64,000 bases of DNA from Sphingomonas sp. OV641 (GTDB taxonomy: Bacteria; Pseudomonadota; Alphaproteobacteria; Sphingomonadales; Sphingomonadaceae). A model generated the notes under the pieces. The model saw nothing but the letters and a program-made list of their open reading frames with translations, was not told the origin of the DNA and did no database searches. The stretch is from assembly GCF_900109205.1 (NCBI RefSeq), contig NZ_FNZB01000001.1:992001-1056000 (forward strand), read 5' to 3'. How positions within the stretch are numbered: the stretch's first letter is position 1; each line of letters begins with the position of its first letter. Below, one piece after another: positions 51,788 through 62,201 of the stretch. Both the position numbers and the translations under genes were made by a program.

Positions 51788-53029
51788 CTATGCCACCGGC
51801 GCGGGGCTGTCAACGACCTCATCATCGCTTTTGTCGAATCCTCGCGATCTCTTCGTCGGCTGGCGCACCAGGGTACCATGTTCGAAGAGGAAGCCGGCGA
51901 TATCCGGCTTGCCAGCGCCATTGATGATCGTCTGGATGATGATGAGCAGCGGCACCGCGAGCAGCGCGCCGATCGTGCCCCAGACCCAGCCCCAAAAGCT
52001 GAGCGAGATGAGAATCAGCACCGGGCTGATCGTCAGTCGATGGCCCACGATCAGCGGCGTCACGACGTTCGCCTCGATCAGATGAAGCCCATACATGATC
52101 GCCGGTGCCGCGAGCGCCGTTGCGACATCGTTGAAGGTCATCAGCCCGCCGAGTGCGACCAGCAGCGCCGCGATCACCGGCCCGAAATACGGGATGTAGT
52201 TGAACAGCGCGACGATCCCGCCCCACATCAGCGGAAAGGGCATGCCGAGCAAGTGAAGCGCCCCAGCCGTGACGAGCCCGAGCACGATGTTGATCGCGGT
52301 GATCGTGCCGAGATAGCTGGAAACATCGTCCACCACATCCTGGATTACCCGCGCCGTCGCCATCGCGCCGCCGAAGCTTTCGCGATTGGTGATCATGTTC
52401 GTTCTGGTCCGCGTCCAGCCAGTCAGGAAGAAGAAGGTGACGAGGACGGCATAGAGCACCTGGATGATCACTGCCGGCGCGGACGTGGCCGCAAGCTCCA
52501 GGATCGAACTGGGCGGCGCTACCGCTGCGGTCGGCGATTGCCGCACCGGCGCGGCGGCAAGCCGCCGCAGGGTGCGGTTCGCATATCGCTCCAGGTTCGA
52601 GTAGAGATCGAGCAGCGGCTCGAGATTGTCCTGGATCCGGTCGATCCTTCGCGGCAGCAGGCGGAAGAAGTCGATCGCGGGCACGACGATTGCGGCCAGC
52701 GCCACATTGGCCGCAAGCAGAAAGAGGATCACGCACAGCAGCGCGGCAAGCGCTGGCGGAAGGCGGCGCGCCTCCAGCCACTCCAGCAATGGGATCAGCG
52801 CGATGCTGACCACGATCGCGACCGCCGTCGGCATGAAGAACTCGGCGCCCGCTTTCAGCGCGAACGGCAAGCCAATAAGCAGCCCCATGCCGGCGGTGAG
52901 CGTCAGGGCGGCCAGCAGACGATCCCGTCGCAGCGCGACGCGTGGCTCAGGCGACGACGCCCCTGACAATGAAGGGTCGGCAGCATCATCAAGGAGCGAA
53001 AGCGACGGGCCCGGTGAGGTTTCAACCAC
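51788..53029 (-). CDS. AI-2E family transporter (UPF0118)
   Basis: 413-residue inner-membrane protein with about eight helices. MWGGIVALFNYIPYFGPVIAALLVALGGL and VVTPLIVGHRLTISPVLILISLSFWGWVWGTIGALLAVPLLIIIQ are the family core. The family includes AI-2 exporter TqsA and Na+/H+ antiporters; the substrate here is not predictable. A 40-residue soluble N-terminus precedes helix 1. Translation starts at GTG (53029). It ends 25 bases before the tRNA-Asp pair. Confidence 0.9.
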   Translation of the reverse strand: MVETSPGPSLSLLDDAADPSLSGASSPEPRVALRRDRLLAALTLTAGMGLLIGLPFALKAGAEFFMPTAVAIVVSIALIPLLEWLEARRLPPALAALLCVILFLLAANVALAAIVVPAIDFFRLLPRRIDRIQDNLEPLLDLYSNLERYANRTLRRLAAAPVRQSPTAAVAPPSSILELAATSAPAVIIQVLYAVLVTFFFLTGWTRTRTNMITNRESFGGAMATARVIQDVVDDVSSYLGTITAINIVLGLVTAGALHLLGMPFPLMWGGIVALFNYIPYFGPVIAALLVALGGLMTFNDVATALAAPAIMYGLHLIEANVVTPLIVGHRLTISPVLILISLSFWGWVWGTIGALLAVPLLIIIQTIINGAGKPDIAGFLFEHGTLVRQPTKRSRGFDKSDDEVVDSPAPVA

Positions 53030-53107
53030 CGTGCGCGCGATCCCGGGGCGAGGCGGCGATCCCGTAAACAGTCTGGTCGTAGCGGGGTACGGAAAGCGTG
53101 CTGTTGA

Positions 53108-53833
53108 TCATTCCCGCCAGGGTCCGCCTTCAAGATAGAGGTAATCGGCCTTGAACTCCCCCAACCGGGCGAGTCGGTCAATATCGAGTATCTGCAGCTT
53201 GCCACGGTTGAAGATCGCCAGGCCGTCTTCCCGGAGCCGCCGGAGAACGCGATTGACGTGAACGCTGGTCAGCCCGACGACGTCGCCCAGATCCTGCTGG
53301 GTCAAGGGGAGCTCGCATCTGCCATCCGCCGCCAACCCGATGGCGTGCATCCGGCAATAGGTCTCGCAAACGAAGTGCGCGACCCGCCCGGCCGCGTTCA
53401 GCCGCCCGATGCGAAAGACCCATTCGCGATGAAGCGCGGCGTCGAGCAAGGTGCTGAACCACAGAAGCGATGCCAGATGCGGCCGCTCCTTCATGATAAG
53501 GTCGAGCCGGTCGTGGCGAACATAAGCCACCTTGGCCGACGTGATGGTCGCCACATTGTGGTCGATATAGCGGGTCGGATAACTATGGAGGTCCACGAAG
53601 TCGCCGGGGACGTGATAGGACAGCATCTGTCGATAGCCGTCGCGTGCATCCATGTAGCGACAGGCGTAACCTTCGACGATCAGCGTGCTCCGCCGAAGGC
53701 GATCACCGCGGTTCGCCAGCGACTTGCGCGGCGGCACCACCTCAATCGTTTCGACCGCTGATTCAAGAACAGCCAGTTCTTCGGCAGACAGTTCGCTGCG
53801 CCGTCTGCCTCGGAGAAAATCCTTTGTATGCAT
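53108..53833 (-). CDS. Crp/Fnr family transcriptional regulator
   Basis: 241 residues: a cyclic-nucleotide-binding-type beta-barrel (20-125, DRLRRSTLIVEGYACRYMDARDGYRQMLSYHVPGDFVDLHSYP) and a C-terminal HTH (LTQQDLGDVVGLTSVHVNRVLRRLREDGLAIF). The Fnr iron-sulfur cysteines are absent, so it is not an oxygen sensor of that type. The ligand is unknown. It lies just downstream of, and on the same strand as, the acyl-CoA ligase (30-base gap), which it may regulate. Confidence 0.92.
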   Translation of the reverse strand: MHTKDFLRGRRRSELSAEELAVLESAVETIEVVPPRKSLANRGDRLRRSTLIVEGYACRYMDARDGYRQMLSYHVPGDFVDLHSYPTRYIDHNVATITSAKVAYVRHDRLDLIMKERPHLASLLWFSTLLDAALHREWVFRIGRLNAAGRVAHFVCETYCRMHAIGLAADGRCELPLTQQDLGDVVGLTSVHVNRVLRRLREDGLAIFNRGKLQILDIDRLARLGEFKADYLYLEGGPWRE

Positions 53834-53863
53834 CGACGCCCCTCGTTTCGCCGATGTAACGCT

Positions 53864-55594
53864 TCAGGCAGCGGCGCGATCCTCGAAGTAGCTCTTTAAC
53901 TCACGCTTGAGTATTTTCCCGTTGGCGTTGCGCGGCAGCATTTCCTGACAGAAGCGGATCGCGACGGGCACCTTGAACGCGGCAAGCCGATCCCGGACCC
54001 AGACCTGAAGCTCAGCCTCGGTCGCTGTGGTGCCGGGCGCGAGGTGAACGACGGCGGCAGGTTCCTCCCCAAGGATGCGATGCGGGATGCCGATCAACGC
54101 GCAATCGGTGACGGCGGGATGGTCGTAGAGAACGTTTTCCACCTCGCTGGAATAGATGTTCTCGCCGCCCCGGATCACCATGTCCTTCGCGCGATCGACG
54201 ATGAAGCAGAAGCCTTCCTCATCGAGCCGGGCGAGGTCACCCGTGCGCACCCATCCGTCGACAAAGGTGGCAGCGGTCGCCTCGGGCTTGTTCCAATAGC
54301 CCTTCACGATCATTGGTCCGCGCGCCCACAATTCGCCGATCTCACCAGGCGCTAGCGCCTCGCCATCCGAACCGGTGACCTTCAGATCGGCGACCGCGAC
54401 CGCCGGCCCGCAGCTTTCCGGACGTCGCAGGTAATCCTCTCCGGAATGGGTGGTCACGGTGGCGGTCGTCTCGGTCATGCCCCAGCCGTTGCCGGGCGCG
54501 GATTTCAACTCGGCGGCGATCTTGCGCACCAGTTCGGGCGCTGATGGCGCACCGCCATAACCGATCGTCTCCAGGCTGGAGAGATCGTACCGATGGCGTT
54601 CGGGATGCTCCAGCAGCTGCCAGGCGATGGTCGGCACGCCGCCAGTGGAATTCACCTTTTCCCGCTCGATGATTTCCATCGCCCGGACGGCATCGAACTT
54701 GCGCATGTAGATCACCGTGTGACCGGCGGCCATCGCGCCCATCAAGCCGGACGAGAGAGCGGTGGCGTGGAACAGCGGGATCACCGTCAGCGCCACTTTC
54801 CGGCTGGGTTCCGGCAAGGGATCGCCGCGGCGCAGGATCGACCGAGCCATGGCATAGCCGGTCGAAAGGATGTTCGTCATGAAATTGCGATGCGTGCCGA
54901 GCGCTCCCTTGGGCTGCCCCGTGGTGCCGCTGGTATAGAGGATCGACGCCTCATCGTCCGGATCGAGCGCGACCGGCGGCAACTCACGGGCGGGAAGCCG
55001 CGACCAATCGTGGGGCGTGCCGATCACGTCCTCGAGGCGCTCCGCCCCTTGCAGCGGCGCGGTGGCGCGACTCACCAGGATACGCGTGAGGCCGGCCAGT
55101 TGCGGACGCAGCGGCGCAATCCTTTCCCACCGCTCATCATCGGCGATCAGCACCTTCGCGCCGGAGTCCGACAAGCCATAGGCAAGCTCCTCACCCGTCC
55201 ACCAGGCGTTGAGCGGAACCGCGATCGCGCCAAGCACCGTGGCGGCGAAGAAGCCGACGATCCACTCGGGCAGGTTGCGCATTGCGATCGCCACCCGATC
55301 ACCCTTCCCGATACCACCGGCAGCGAGATCCGCCGCGAGCGCCGCAATGGCACGGAATTGTGCGTCGTAGCTGACCCGCTCATCCTCATAGATGGTGGCC
55401 AGTTGCTCTCCGTGCGTGCGCGAAAGCGCCACCAGCGCGGCCATGTGTGGGGGCGCATTCTTCCACACGCGCGTCGGCACGCCGCGGATCACCACCGTTT
55501 CCATCTCGAACCTGGCGCCGGGCGCCGTCAGCACGGCTTCCGCTTCCTTCACGGACATGGCCGGCCAAGCTGCGGCCAGAGGTTGCGTTGCCAC
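53864..55594 (-). CDS. Acyl-CoA synthetase, AMP-binding family
   Basis: 576-residue acyl-AMP/CoA ligase. The AMP-binding P-loop is SILYTSGTTGQPKGALGTHRN. Other motifs are TVIPLFHATALSSGLMGA, GWGMTETTA, WVRTGDLARLDEEGFCFIVDRAKDMVIRGGENIYSSEVENVL, and the catalytic lysine near the end in LPRNANGKILKRELK. It activates a carboxylic acid, probably a medium/long-chain or cyclic acid. The start is GTG at 55594 with GGGAG eight bases upstream. It is divergent from the serine hydrolase at 55709 and heads the catabolic region. Confidence 0.93.
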   Translation of the reverse strand: MATQPLAAAWPAMSVKEAEAVLTAPGARFEMETVVIRGVPTRVWKNAPPHMAALVALSRTHGEQLATIYEDERVSYDAQFRAIAALAADLAAGGIGKGDRVAIAMRNLPEWIVGFFAATVLGAIAVPLNAWWTGEELAYGLSDSGAKVLIADDERWERIAPLRPQLAGLTRILVSRATAPLQGAERLEDVIGTPHDWSRLPARELPPVALDPDDEASILYTSGTTGQPKGALGTHRNFMTNILSTGYAMARSILRRGDPLPEPSRKVALTVIPLFHATALSSGLMGAMAAGHTVIYMRKFDAVRAMEIIEREKVNSTGGVPTIAWQLLEHPERHRYDLSSLETIGYGGAPSAPELVRKIAAELKSAPGNGWGMTETTATVTTHSGEDYLRRPESCGPAVAVADLKVTGSDGEALAPGEIGELWARGPMIVKGYWNKPEATAATFVDGWVRTGDLARLDEEGFCFIVDRAKDMVIRGGENIYSSEVENVLYDHPAVTDCALIGIPHRILGEEPAAVVHLAPGTTATEAELQVWVRDRLAAFKVPVAIRFCQEMLPRNANGKILKRELKSYFEDRAAA

Positions 55595-55708
55595 GTCGGT
55601 TTCTCCCAGCGTTGAAATTCGGTTCTCCAGACGCGCACGTTAGGATTGATTCACCAGCCGCTCAAGCGATAGGAAGAGGCCGATTAGAAGCCGGGGTATG
55701 GAGGGGCA

Positions 55709-56932
55709 ATGAACATCGCATCACCCGAGAAGCATGGGTTCGACAGCCGGCGCCTTGCTGCGATCGATACCTTCCTGAAAGAACGGTACCTCGATTCGGG
55801 TGAGTTCCCGCACACACAGCTTCTCGTGTCGCGCGATGGCGAGCTTGTGCATTTTTCGTCGCAGGGCGCGGCGCGCGAGGGCGGCGGCGCCACCATCGAC
55901 GAAAGCAGCCTGTTCCGTATCGCTTCCATGACGAAGCCGATCACTTCCGTGGCGTTCATGATGCTGGTGGAGGAGTGCAAGGTCGCGCTCGATACGCCGG
56001 TTCATCACGTTCTGCCCGAATTCAAGAAGCTGGGGGTCTATGCGGGGGGCGGCGCCGGCGTGCCGTTCATGACGCGCCCGACGGAAGAGCCGATGCGGAT
56101 GGTGGATCTGCTGCGGCATACGTCGGGGCTGACCTACGGCTTTCAGAACCGGTCGAACATCGATGCCGCGCATCGCGAACTGAAGCTGGAGAACTGGCAC
56201 GGCAATTACGATCTTGACGGCTTCGTTGCCGAACTTGGCAAGTTGCCGCTGGAATTTTCGCCCGGCACCAGCTGGAATTATTCTGTTTCGACAGACGTTC
56301 TGGGCGCCGTGGTCCAGCGGGTTTCGGGCATGTCGCTGCCGGACTTCTTCGAGCAGCGTATCTTCAAGCCGCTGGGCATGAACGACACGGGGTTCACCGT
56401 GCCGACGAACAAGCTGGATCGCCTCGTCGACTGCTATACGCTGGTACCGGGCAAGGGACGGGTCATGTTCGACCGCGCCGAGGAAAGCATGTGGTTGAAG
56501 CCCTTCACGCTGGTTTCCGGCGGCGGCGGCCTGGTGTCCACCGCGCTGGATTACCAGCGTTTCTGCCAGATGTGCCTCAATGGTGGCACGCTGGACGGTG
56601 CGCGCATCCTCGGCCGCAAGACGATCGATCTGATGACCCAGAATCATCTGCCCGGCGGGGCGGACCTGTCGTCCATGTCGCGTTCCTTGTTCAGCGAAAC
56701 GCAGAATGCCGGCACCGGCTTCGGCCTGGGCTTCGCCGTGACGATCGACACCGCCCGCTCGATGATGCCCGGGAGCGTCGGTGAATATTATTGGGGTGGC
56801 ATGTTCTCCACCGCGTTCTTCATCGATCCGGTCGAGCGGCTGACGATGGTGTTCATGACGCAGCTTTCGCCCAGCATGATCTATCCCATCCGCCGCGAGC
56901 TCAAGACGATGATCTACTCGGCGCTGACCTGA
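55709..56932 (+). CDS. Esterase/beta-lactamase family serine hydrolase
   Basis: 407 residues, class C beta-lactamase fold. Ser73-Met-Thr-Lys76 in FRIASMTKPITS is the nucleophile motif. Tyr191-Ser-Val in SWNYSVSTDVLG replaces the usual Tyr-x-Asn, as in EstB-type esterases. WGGMFSTAFFIDP near the end matches the HxG-like strand. There is no signal peptide, so it is probably a cytosolic esterase of the acyl-CoA module rather than a resistance enzyme. GGAGGGG precedes the ATG. Confidence 0.9.
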   Translation: MNIASPEKHGFDSRRLAAIDTFLKERYLDSGEFPHTQLLVSRDGELVHFSSQGAAREGGGATIDESSLFRIASMTKPITSVAFMMLVEECKVALDTPVHHVLPEFKKLGVYAGGGAGVPFMTRPTEEPMRMVDLLRHTSGLTYGFQNRSNIDAAHRELKLENWHGNYDLDGFVAELGKLPLEFSPGTSWNYSVSTDVLGAVVQRVSGMSLPDFFEQRIFKPLGMNDTGFTVPTNKLDRLVDCYTLVPGKGRVMFDRAEESMWLKPFTLVSGGGGLVSTALDYQRFCQMCLNGGTLDGARILGRKTIDLMTQNHLPGGADLSSMSRSLFSETQNAGTGFGLGFAVTIDTARSMMPGSVGEYYWGGMFSTAFFIDPVERLTMVFMTQLSPSMIYPIRRELKTMIYSALT

Positions 56933-56940
56933 CCCCTCTC

Positions 56941-56972
56941 CGTCCGTCCCGAGCGAAGTCGAGGGACGGACG
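56941..56972. repeat. Intergenic hairpin
   Basis: A perfect 10-bp stem (56941-56950 with 56963-56972) surrounds a loop containing GCGAAGTCGA, a word common in sphingomonad intergenic repeats. It lies between the esterase and the FadB-like gene. Confidence 0.65.
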
Positions 56973-57030
56973 CCACACGACACCGTGTCCCGGCTCCGCT
57001 CGACACGAACGATTTTGATTGGAGATCCAA

Positions 57031-59061
57031 ATGACTTCCCCCGTCCGCTTCGAACGCCACGACGATGTCCTCGTCATCATTTCCGATTCACCGCCGGTGA
57101 ACGCGCTCGGCGCTGGCGTGCGCGACGGGCTGCATGAAGGCGTGAGCCAGGGCATCAACGATCCCGCGATCAAGGCGATGGTGATCCGTTGCGACGGCAA
57201 AACCTTTTTCGCCGGCGCCGACATCACTGAATTCGGCAAGCCGCCAAAGGGCGCGTCGCTCCACGAAGTGATCGCCATGATGGACTCGAGCGAAAAGCCG
57301 ATTGTCGCGGCGATCCACGGCACGGCTTTGGGCGGCGGCTGTGAAGTCGCGCTCGCCTGCCATTATCGGGTCGCGGTTCCCTCGGCCGTGATGGGCCTGC
57401 CGGAAGTGAAGCTTGGCCTGCTGCCGGGCGCCGGTGGTACGCAGCGCCTGCCGCGCATCGTCGGAGTGAAGGCAGCGATCGAGATGGTTGCGATTGGTGA
57501 TCCGATCCCCGCCAAGAAGGCGAACGAAGTCGGCCTGGTCGATCGCGTGGTCGGCGAAGACTCGCTGGAGGCGGACGCGATCGCCTTTGCGCGCGAAGTT
57601 GCCGACAAGAAGCCGATCCCGCGCGTTCGCGACAAGACCGTCGCGCCCGATCCCGAAGCCGTGGAGGCATTCAAGAAGCAGCATGGCAAGCGCATGCGCG
57701 GCTTCGACGCGCCCGCCGCCAACATCGCCTGCGTCGTCGCGGCGAGCGAGCTGCCGTTCGACGAAGGCATGAAGTTCGAGCGCGCAGAGTTCGTCAAGCT
57801 GATGGAGGGCACCCAGTCGGCCGCACAGCGTCACCTCTTCTTCGCCGAGCGCCAGGCCGCCAAGATCGACGACGTCGATCCCAAGACTCCGCTGCGCCCG
57901 ATCAACAAGGTCGGCGTGATCGGCGCCGGCACGATGGGCGGCGGCATCTCGATGAACTTCCTGTCGGCCGGTGTGCCCGTCACGATCGTCGAAATGCAGC
58001 AGGACGCGCTCGATCGCGGTACCGGCGTGATGCGCAAGAATTATGAGGCGAGCGCCGCCAAGGGCCGCATCAAGCCCGACGCGCCGGAAAAGGCGATGGG
58101 CCTCGTCACGCCGACGCTCAACCTCGAGGATCTCGCCGATTGCGACCTCATCATCGAGGCCGTTTATGAGAATATGGACGTCAAGAAGGAGCTGTTCACC
58201 AAGCTCGACGCCATCGCCAAGCCGGGCGCGATCCTCGCCACCAACACCAGCTATCTCAACGTCGACGAGATCGCCGCGGTGACGAAGCGGCCCGAGGATG
58301 TGCTGGGCATGCACTTCTTCTCGCCGGCCAACGTGATGCGCCTGCTTGAGGTGGTGCGCGGCGAGAAGACCGCCAAGGACGTGCTCGCCACCGTCATGGC
58401 GCTGGCCAAGAAGATCAAGAAGGTCGCGGTCGTGGCGGGCGTCTGCCACGGCTTCATCGGCAACCGCATGCTCTCGCCGCGGCAGATCGAGGCGAACAAG
58501 CTGCTGATGGAAGGCGCCACCCCGGCGCAGATCGACAAGGTCCATCTCGATTTCGGCATGCCGATGGGTCCGTTCCAGATGGCCGACCTCGCCGGCATCG
58601 ACATCGGCTGGCACCGCGACCCAAGCCGGATCGAGAGCATCCGCGATGCGCTCGCCGCCGAAGGCCGCTGGGGCCAGAAGAAGGGCGCGGGCTATTACGA
58701 CTATGACGAGAAGCGCAATGCGACCCCGTCGCCGCGTGCCTTGGAGATCATCGAGGAATTCCGCGCCAAGTCCAACCTGCCCAAGCGCGAGATTACCGAT
58801 CAGGAAATCGTCGAGCGCACGCTCTACACGATGGTCAACGAGGGCGCGCTGATCCTCGAAGAGGGCAAGGCCCAGCGCGCAAGCGACATCGATGTGGTGT
58901 GGATCATGGGCTACGGCTGGCCGGTGTATCGCGGCGGCCCGATGTTCTGGGCGCAGAACGAGGTCGGCCTGAAGAAGGTGGTCGAGGGGCTGGAGAAGCA
59001 TGGCTTCAAGGTCGCCGAAGGCCTGAAGAGCGCCGCGGAAACGGGCGGTTCGCTCAAGTGA
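57031..59061 (+). CDS. fadB: Bifunctional enoyl-CoA hydratase / 3-hydroxyacyl-CoA dehydrogenase
   Basis: 676-residue beta-oxidation enzyme. The N-terminal crotonase (1-190) has both catalytic glutamates, Glu105 in [10 protein letters not shown] and Glu125 in [16 protein letters not shown], spaced 20 apart. The dehydrogenase NAD site is [17 protein letters not shown] (about 291-307), and the catalytic His is in [20 protein letters not shown]-terminal 3HCDH domain pair ends near 670. GGAG lies upstream of the ATG at 57031. No thiolase (fadA) follows directly, unlike classical fadBA operons. Confidence 0.95.
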   Translation: MTSPVRFERHDDVLVIISDSPPVNALGAGVRDGLHEGVSQGINDPAIKAMVIRCDGKTFFAGADITEFGKPPKGASLHEVIAMMDSSEKPIVAAIHGTALGGGCEVALACHYRVAVPSAVMGLPEVKLGLLPGAGGTQRLPRIVGVKAAIEMVAIGDPIPAKKANEVGLVDRVVGEDSLEADAIAFAREVADKKPIPRVRDKTVAPDPEAVEAFKKQHGKRMRGFDAPAANIACVVAASELPFDEGMKFERAEFVKLMEGTQSAAQRHLFFAERQAAKIDDVDPKTPLRPINKVGVIGAGTMGGGISMNFLSAGVPVTIVEMQQDALDRGTGVMRKNYEASAAKGRIKPDAPEKAMGLVTPTLNLEDLADCDLIIEAVYENMDVKKELFTKLDAIAKPGAILATNTSYLNVDEIAAVTKRPEDVLGMHFFSPANVMRLLEVVRGEKTAKDVLATVMALAKKIKKVAVVAGVCHGFIGNRMLSPRQIEANKLLMEGATPAQIDKVHLDFGMPMGPFQMADLAGIDIGWHRDPSRIESIRDALAAEGRWGQKKGAGYYDYDEKRNATPSPRALEIIEEFRAKSNLPKREITDQEIVERTLYTMVNEGALILEEGKAQRASDIDVVWIMGYGWPVYRGGPMFWAQNEVGLKKVVEGLEKHGFKVAEGLKSAAETGGSLK

Positions 59062-59181
59062 TCGCGACCGGCCCCTTTCCGTCCGTTTCGCCCGGCGCTC
59101 TCGCCGGACGGAGCGGTGCTGCGAGGTGGCCGGGCGCTCGCCCTGTCTGTTTACGGTGGCGGTCGGTGGAGCCCGTGGGAG

Positions 59182-60516
59182 ATGTCGCACATCATGGCTG
59201 AGCGGACCGCTCTTGGAACCGCAGCGGCAATCCGGTCCGGCGAGACCAGCGCCTTGCTGGAGGCTGAGGCGGCCATTGCGCGGATCGAGGCGCGCGATGG
59301 CCAGCTGAACGCGGTGGTCGTGCGCGATTTCGATCGGGCGCGCCACGCGGCCGCCGAGCTAGACCAGCGGATCCGGAACGGCTTCGACGCGCCGCTGCTT
59401 GGCGTGCCGATGACGATCAAGGAAAGCTTCAACGTCGCGGGCCTTCCCACCACCTTTGGCTTCGAAGAACATCGCGACTTTATCGCGACCGAAGACGCGG
59501 TCGCCGTGAAGCGGCTGAAGGCGGCGGGCGCGATCCTGCTCGGCAAGACGAATGTGCCGCCGGCGCTATCCGACCTTCAGTCGAACAATCCGGTCTATGG
59601 GCGCACCCGAAACGCCATCAACCCAGATCGTAGTGCGGGCGGGTCGTCGGGCGGATCTGCCGTGGCACTGGCCGCCGGCATGGTCCCGCTGGAATTCGGC
59701 TCCGACATCGGCGGTTCGATCCGAGCGCCCGCTGCCTTCAACGGCGTCTATGGGCACAAGCCGACCTGGGGCGTGCTGCCGACCGATGGACATTGCCACC
59801 CCGGAACGGACGGCGCGCGAAGCGTCCTTTCCGTCATCGGCCCGCTGGCGCGCGATGCGGACGACCTGGAAACGGCGCTGGGCGTCGTCGCCGACCATCC
59901 CCTCGCCCCCGCCCGTCAACATGGCCCAGCCTGGCGCATCCTGATGCTGACGGATCACCCGCTGGCGAAGGTGCAGCGAGCCATTGTTTCCGCGATGGAG
60001 ACGCTGGCGAACGTGCTGGAGAAGGCGGGCGCGGTGGTGGATCGGTCATCCGACCTGCTGCCCGATCTGCCACGACAACATGCCGGCTATTGGCAGATGC
60101 TGAACATCGCCATGACGCGCCGGCAGCCGGCGCGAGAGGGGCAGCAGGAGCCGACGCTGGAAGCCTGGCTGCACCTTCACGACGAGCAGGCGCGCATCCA
60201 GCGACAATGGCGACGGCTGTTCGAACAGTATGACCTGGTGATCGCACCCGTCATGGGCATGACGGCCTTTCCGCATGACGACACCCCGCTGGCGGAGCGG
60301 CGGCTGGATGTGGACGGCGAGGATACGCAATTCTTCCATCAATTCGCCTTTGCCGGGCTCGCGACATTCCCGATGCTGCCAGCGACCAGCGTGCGCATCG
60401 GCACCGATCCGGACGGCATGCCGATCGGGGTGCAAATCATCGCCGACCTATACGCGGATCGCACTGCAATTGCGGGCGCGCGTACGGCCCATGATCTTAC
60501 CTGGGGGCAGGCATGA
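59182..60516 (+). CDS. Amidase signature enzyme
   Basis: 444-residue amidase hydrolysing a carboxamide or acyl ester. The Ser-cisSer-Lys triad is visible: Lys80 in [13 protein letters not shown], Ser155 in [17 protein letters not shown] and nucleophile Ser179 in [19 protein letters not shown]. No GatB/GatC neighbour is present, so it is not the tRNA amidotransferase. The start may be 59182 (used) or ATG 59194. It precedes and overlaps a VOC-family gene (ATGA). Confidence 0.9.
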   Translation: MSHIMAERTALGTAAAIRSGETSALLEAEAAIARIEARDGQLNAVVVRDFDRARHAAAELDQRIRNGFDAPLLGVPMTIKESFNVAGLPTTFGFEEHRDFIATEDAVAVKRLKAAGAILLGKTNVPPALSDLQSNNPVYGRTRNAINPDRSAGGSSGGSAVALAAGMVPLEFGSDIGGSIRAPAAFNGVYGHKPTWGVLPTDGHCHPGTDGARSVLSVIGPLARDADDLETALGVVADHPLAPARQHGPAWRILMLTDHPLAKVQRAIVSAMETLANVLEKAGAVVDRSSDLLPDLPRQHAGYWQMLNIAMTRRQPAREGQQEPTLEAWLHLHDEQARIQRQWRRLFEQYDLVIAPVMGMTAFPHDDTPLAERRLDVDGEDTQFFHQFAFAGLATFPMLPATSVRIGTDPDGMPIGVQIIADLYADRTAIAGARTAHDLTWGQA

Positions 60517-60917
60517 CGGTCAGCCGCATTCTGTTCACCAAGTTCATCGTGGCCGATCTGCCGGCGGCGATTACCTTTTACGAGCAGGCCTTCGGGTTCG
60601 TGGTCCGCAACCGGATCACGCTGCCGGGCATGGAGGAAGTGCTGATCGGGCTGGCCGACGACACCTTCACGCTCGTTCTCTACCATCATACGGATGGTCG
60701 CGCGCTGACCCGCGGTGATCACCATGGCCCGCTCGGCCTGTCGACCCGCGACATCGACGCTGCCTGGGATCGAGCGATCGCTGCGGGTGGCACTGCCGTA
60801 CGTCCCCCGGAAGACCTGCCCGGTATGCGGATCGCGTTTCTGGACGATCCCGAGGGGCACGCGATAGAATTGATTCAGTACAAGCGGGACAAGGCCCGCG
60901 AAGGAGCAACCCAATGA
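60513..60917 (+). CDS. VOC-superfamily protein (glyoxalase/dioxygenase-like)
   Basis: 134 residues with one vicinal-oxygen-chelate module: FIVADLPAAITFYEQAFGFVVRN, then GPLGLSTRDIDAAWDRAIAAGGTAVRPPEDLPGMRIAFLDDPEGHAIELIQY, giving the usual metal-ligand positions (His/Glu). The reaction is unknown. It is coupled on both sides, to the amidase and to the next acyl-CoA dehydrogenase, by four-base overlaps. Confidence 0.88.
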   Translation: MTVSRILFTKFIVADLPAAITFYEQAFGFVVRNRITLPGMEEVLIGLADDTFTLVLYHHTDGRALTRGDHHGPLGLSTRDIDAAWDRAIAAGGTAVRPPEDLPGMRIAFLDDPEGHAIELIQYKRDKAREGATQ

Positions 60918-62098
60918 GCGATCTTGAACAATTTCGCGCCGAGACGCGTGCCTGGCTGGAGGCGAACTGCCCGCCCGAGATGCGCGAGCCGATCCGCAGC
61001 GAGAAAGACACGGTGTGGGGCGGACGCGACCAGAGCGCGATGAGCCCGGCCCAGAAGCAGTGGATGAACGCCATGGGCGCCAAGGGCTGGACCGTGCCCG
61101 ATTGGCCCAAGGAATATGGCGGCGGCGGGCTTTCCGCGGCGGAGACCAAGGTCCTGCGCGAGGAAATGGGCCGCATCCGGGCGCGCAATCCGCTGAACAG
61201 CTTCGGCATCTCGATGCTCGGGCCGGCGCTGCTCAAGTACGGCACCGAGGAGCAAAAGAAGGAGCATCTGCCCAAGATCGCGCGCGGCGAGATCCGCTGG
61301 TGCCAAGGTTATTCCGAACCGAACGCCGGGTCGGACCTCGCCAGCCTCGCCACCAGCGCGGAGGACAAGGGCGATCACTTCCTGGTCAACGGCCAGAAGA
61401 TCTGGACCAGCTACGCCAACTATGCCGACTGGATCTTCTGCCTCGTTCGCACCGACAAGACGAACAAGCATAACGGTATCAGCTTCGTCCTGTTCGACAT
61501 GCAGACGCCGGGCGTGTCGACGAAGCCGATCCTTCTCATCAGCGGCTATTCGCCGTTCTGCGAAACCTTCTTCGACAATGTGAAGGTGCCCAAGGAAAAC
61601 CTCGTCGGCGAGCTCAACAAGGGCTGGGACGTGGCGAAGTATCTGCTCGGCCACGAGCGCGAAATGATTTCCGGCATGGGCCTGGGCAGCGGCGGCAAGA
61701 ACCCGCTGATTACCGGTGCGATCGCCACCATCGGACTTGATCATGACGGGCGCCTGGCAGACCCGCTGCTGCGCGCGAAGATCGCCGAGTTCGAAGTGCG
61801 ATCCAAGGCTTTTGCGGCGCAATCCGAACGGTTTATCGATGAGCTGAAGGCCGGCCGCGCGCATCCCGCACAGCCTTCGATGATGAAATATTACGGCACC
61901 GAGCTAAACAAGGCACGCCATGAACTGATGATGGCGTCGGGCGGATCGGACGCGCTGGAGTGGGAAAGCGAACGCTCGGACGGCGGCAGCGCGCCGCGCG
62001 CCTGGCTGCGCACCAAGGCGAACTCGATCGAGGGCGGCACCAGCGAGGTGCAGCTCAACATCATTTCCAAGCGCATCCTGCAGCTGCCGGGCGCCTGA
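60914..62098 (+). CDS. Acyl-CoA dehydrogenase, partner 1
   Basis: 394-residue acyl-CoA dehydrogenase. Motifs are GWTVPDWPKEYGGGG, CQGYSEPNAGSDLASLAT, GQKIWTSYANYADWIFCLVRTD and the C-terminal SIEGGTSEVQLNIISKRILQLPG. AAGGAG lies seven bases upstream, and the ATG overlaps the VOC stop. It is followed by a second, shorter acyl-CoA dehydrogenase, so the two may form a heteromer. Confidence 0.93.
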   Translation: MSDLEQFRAETRAWLEANCPPEMREPIRSEKDTVWGGRDQSAMSPAQKQWMNAMGAKGWTVPDWPKEYGGGGLSAAETKVLREEMGRIRARNPLNSFGISMLGPALLKYGTEEQKKEHLPKIARGEIRWCQGYSEPNAGSDLASLATSAEDKGDHFLVNGQKIWTSYANYADWIFCLVRTDKTNKHNGISFVLFDMQTPGVSTKPILLISGYSPFCETFFDNVKVPKENLVGELNKGWDVAKYLLGHEREMISGMGLGSGGKNPLITGAIATIGLDHDGRLADPLLRAKIAEFEVRSKAFAAQSERFIDELKAGRAHPAQPSMMKYYGTELNKARHELMMASGGSDALEWESERSDGGSAPRAWLRTKANSIEGGTSEVQLNIISKRILQLPGA

Positions 62099-62113
62099 CC
62101 CTCGCGATTGCAC

Positions 62114-62135
62114 GGTTCCGGCTCCGGCCGGAACC
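62114..62135. repeat. Intergenic hairpin
   Basis: A perfect 9-bp stem (62114-62122 with 62127-62135) and TCCG loop between two acyl-CoA dehydrogenase genes. A second weaker dyad (CCCGGC/GCCGGG) lies about 30 bases further on. Confidence 0.6.
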
Positions 62136-62201
62136 TCCCAGCATCAGGCGCATCCAAGTGGTGCGCAATCCCGGCGAGTGCCGGGGATGACGGAGTAGAC
62201 C

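Noticed and set aside
57088..59346. 752-codon minus-strand open frame
   Set aside because: Antisense to the FadB-type enzyme; composition typical of a GC-rich shadow frame and no recognised domain.
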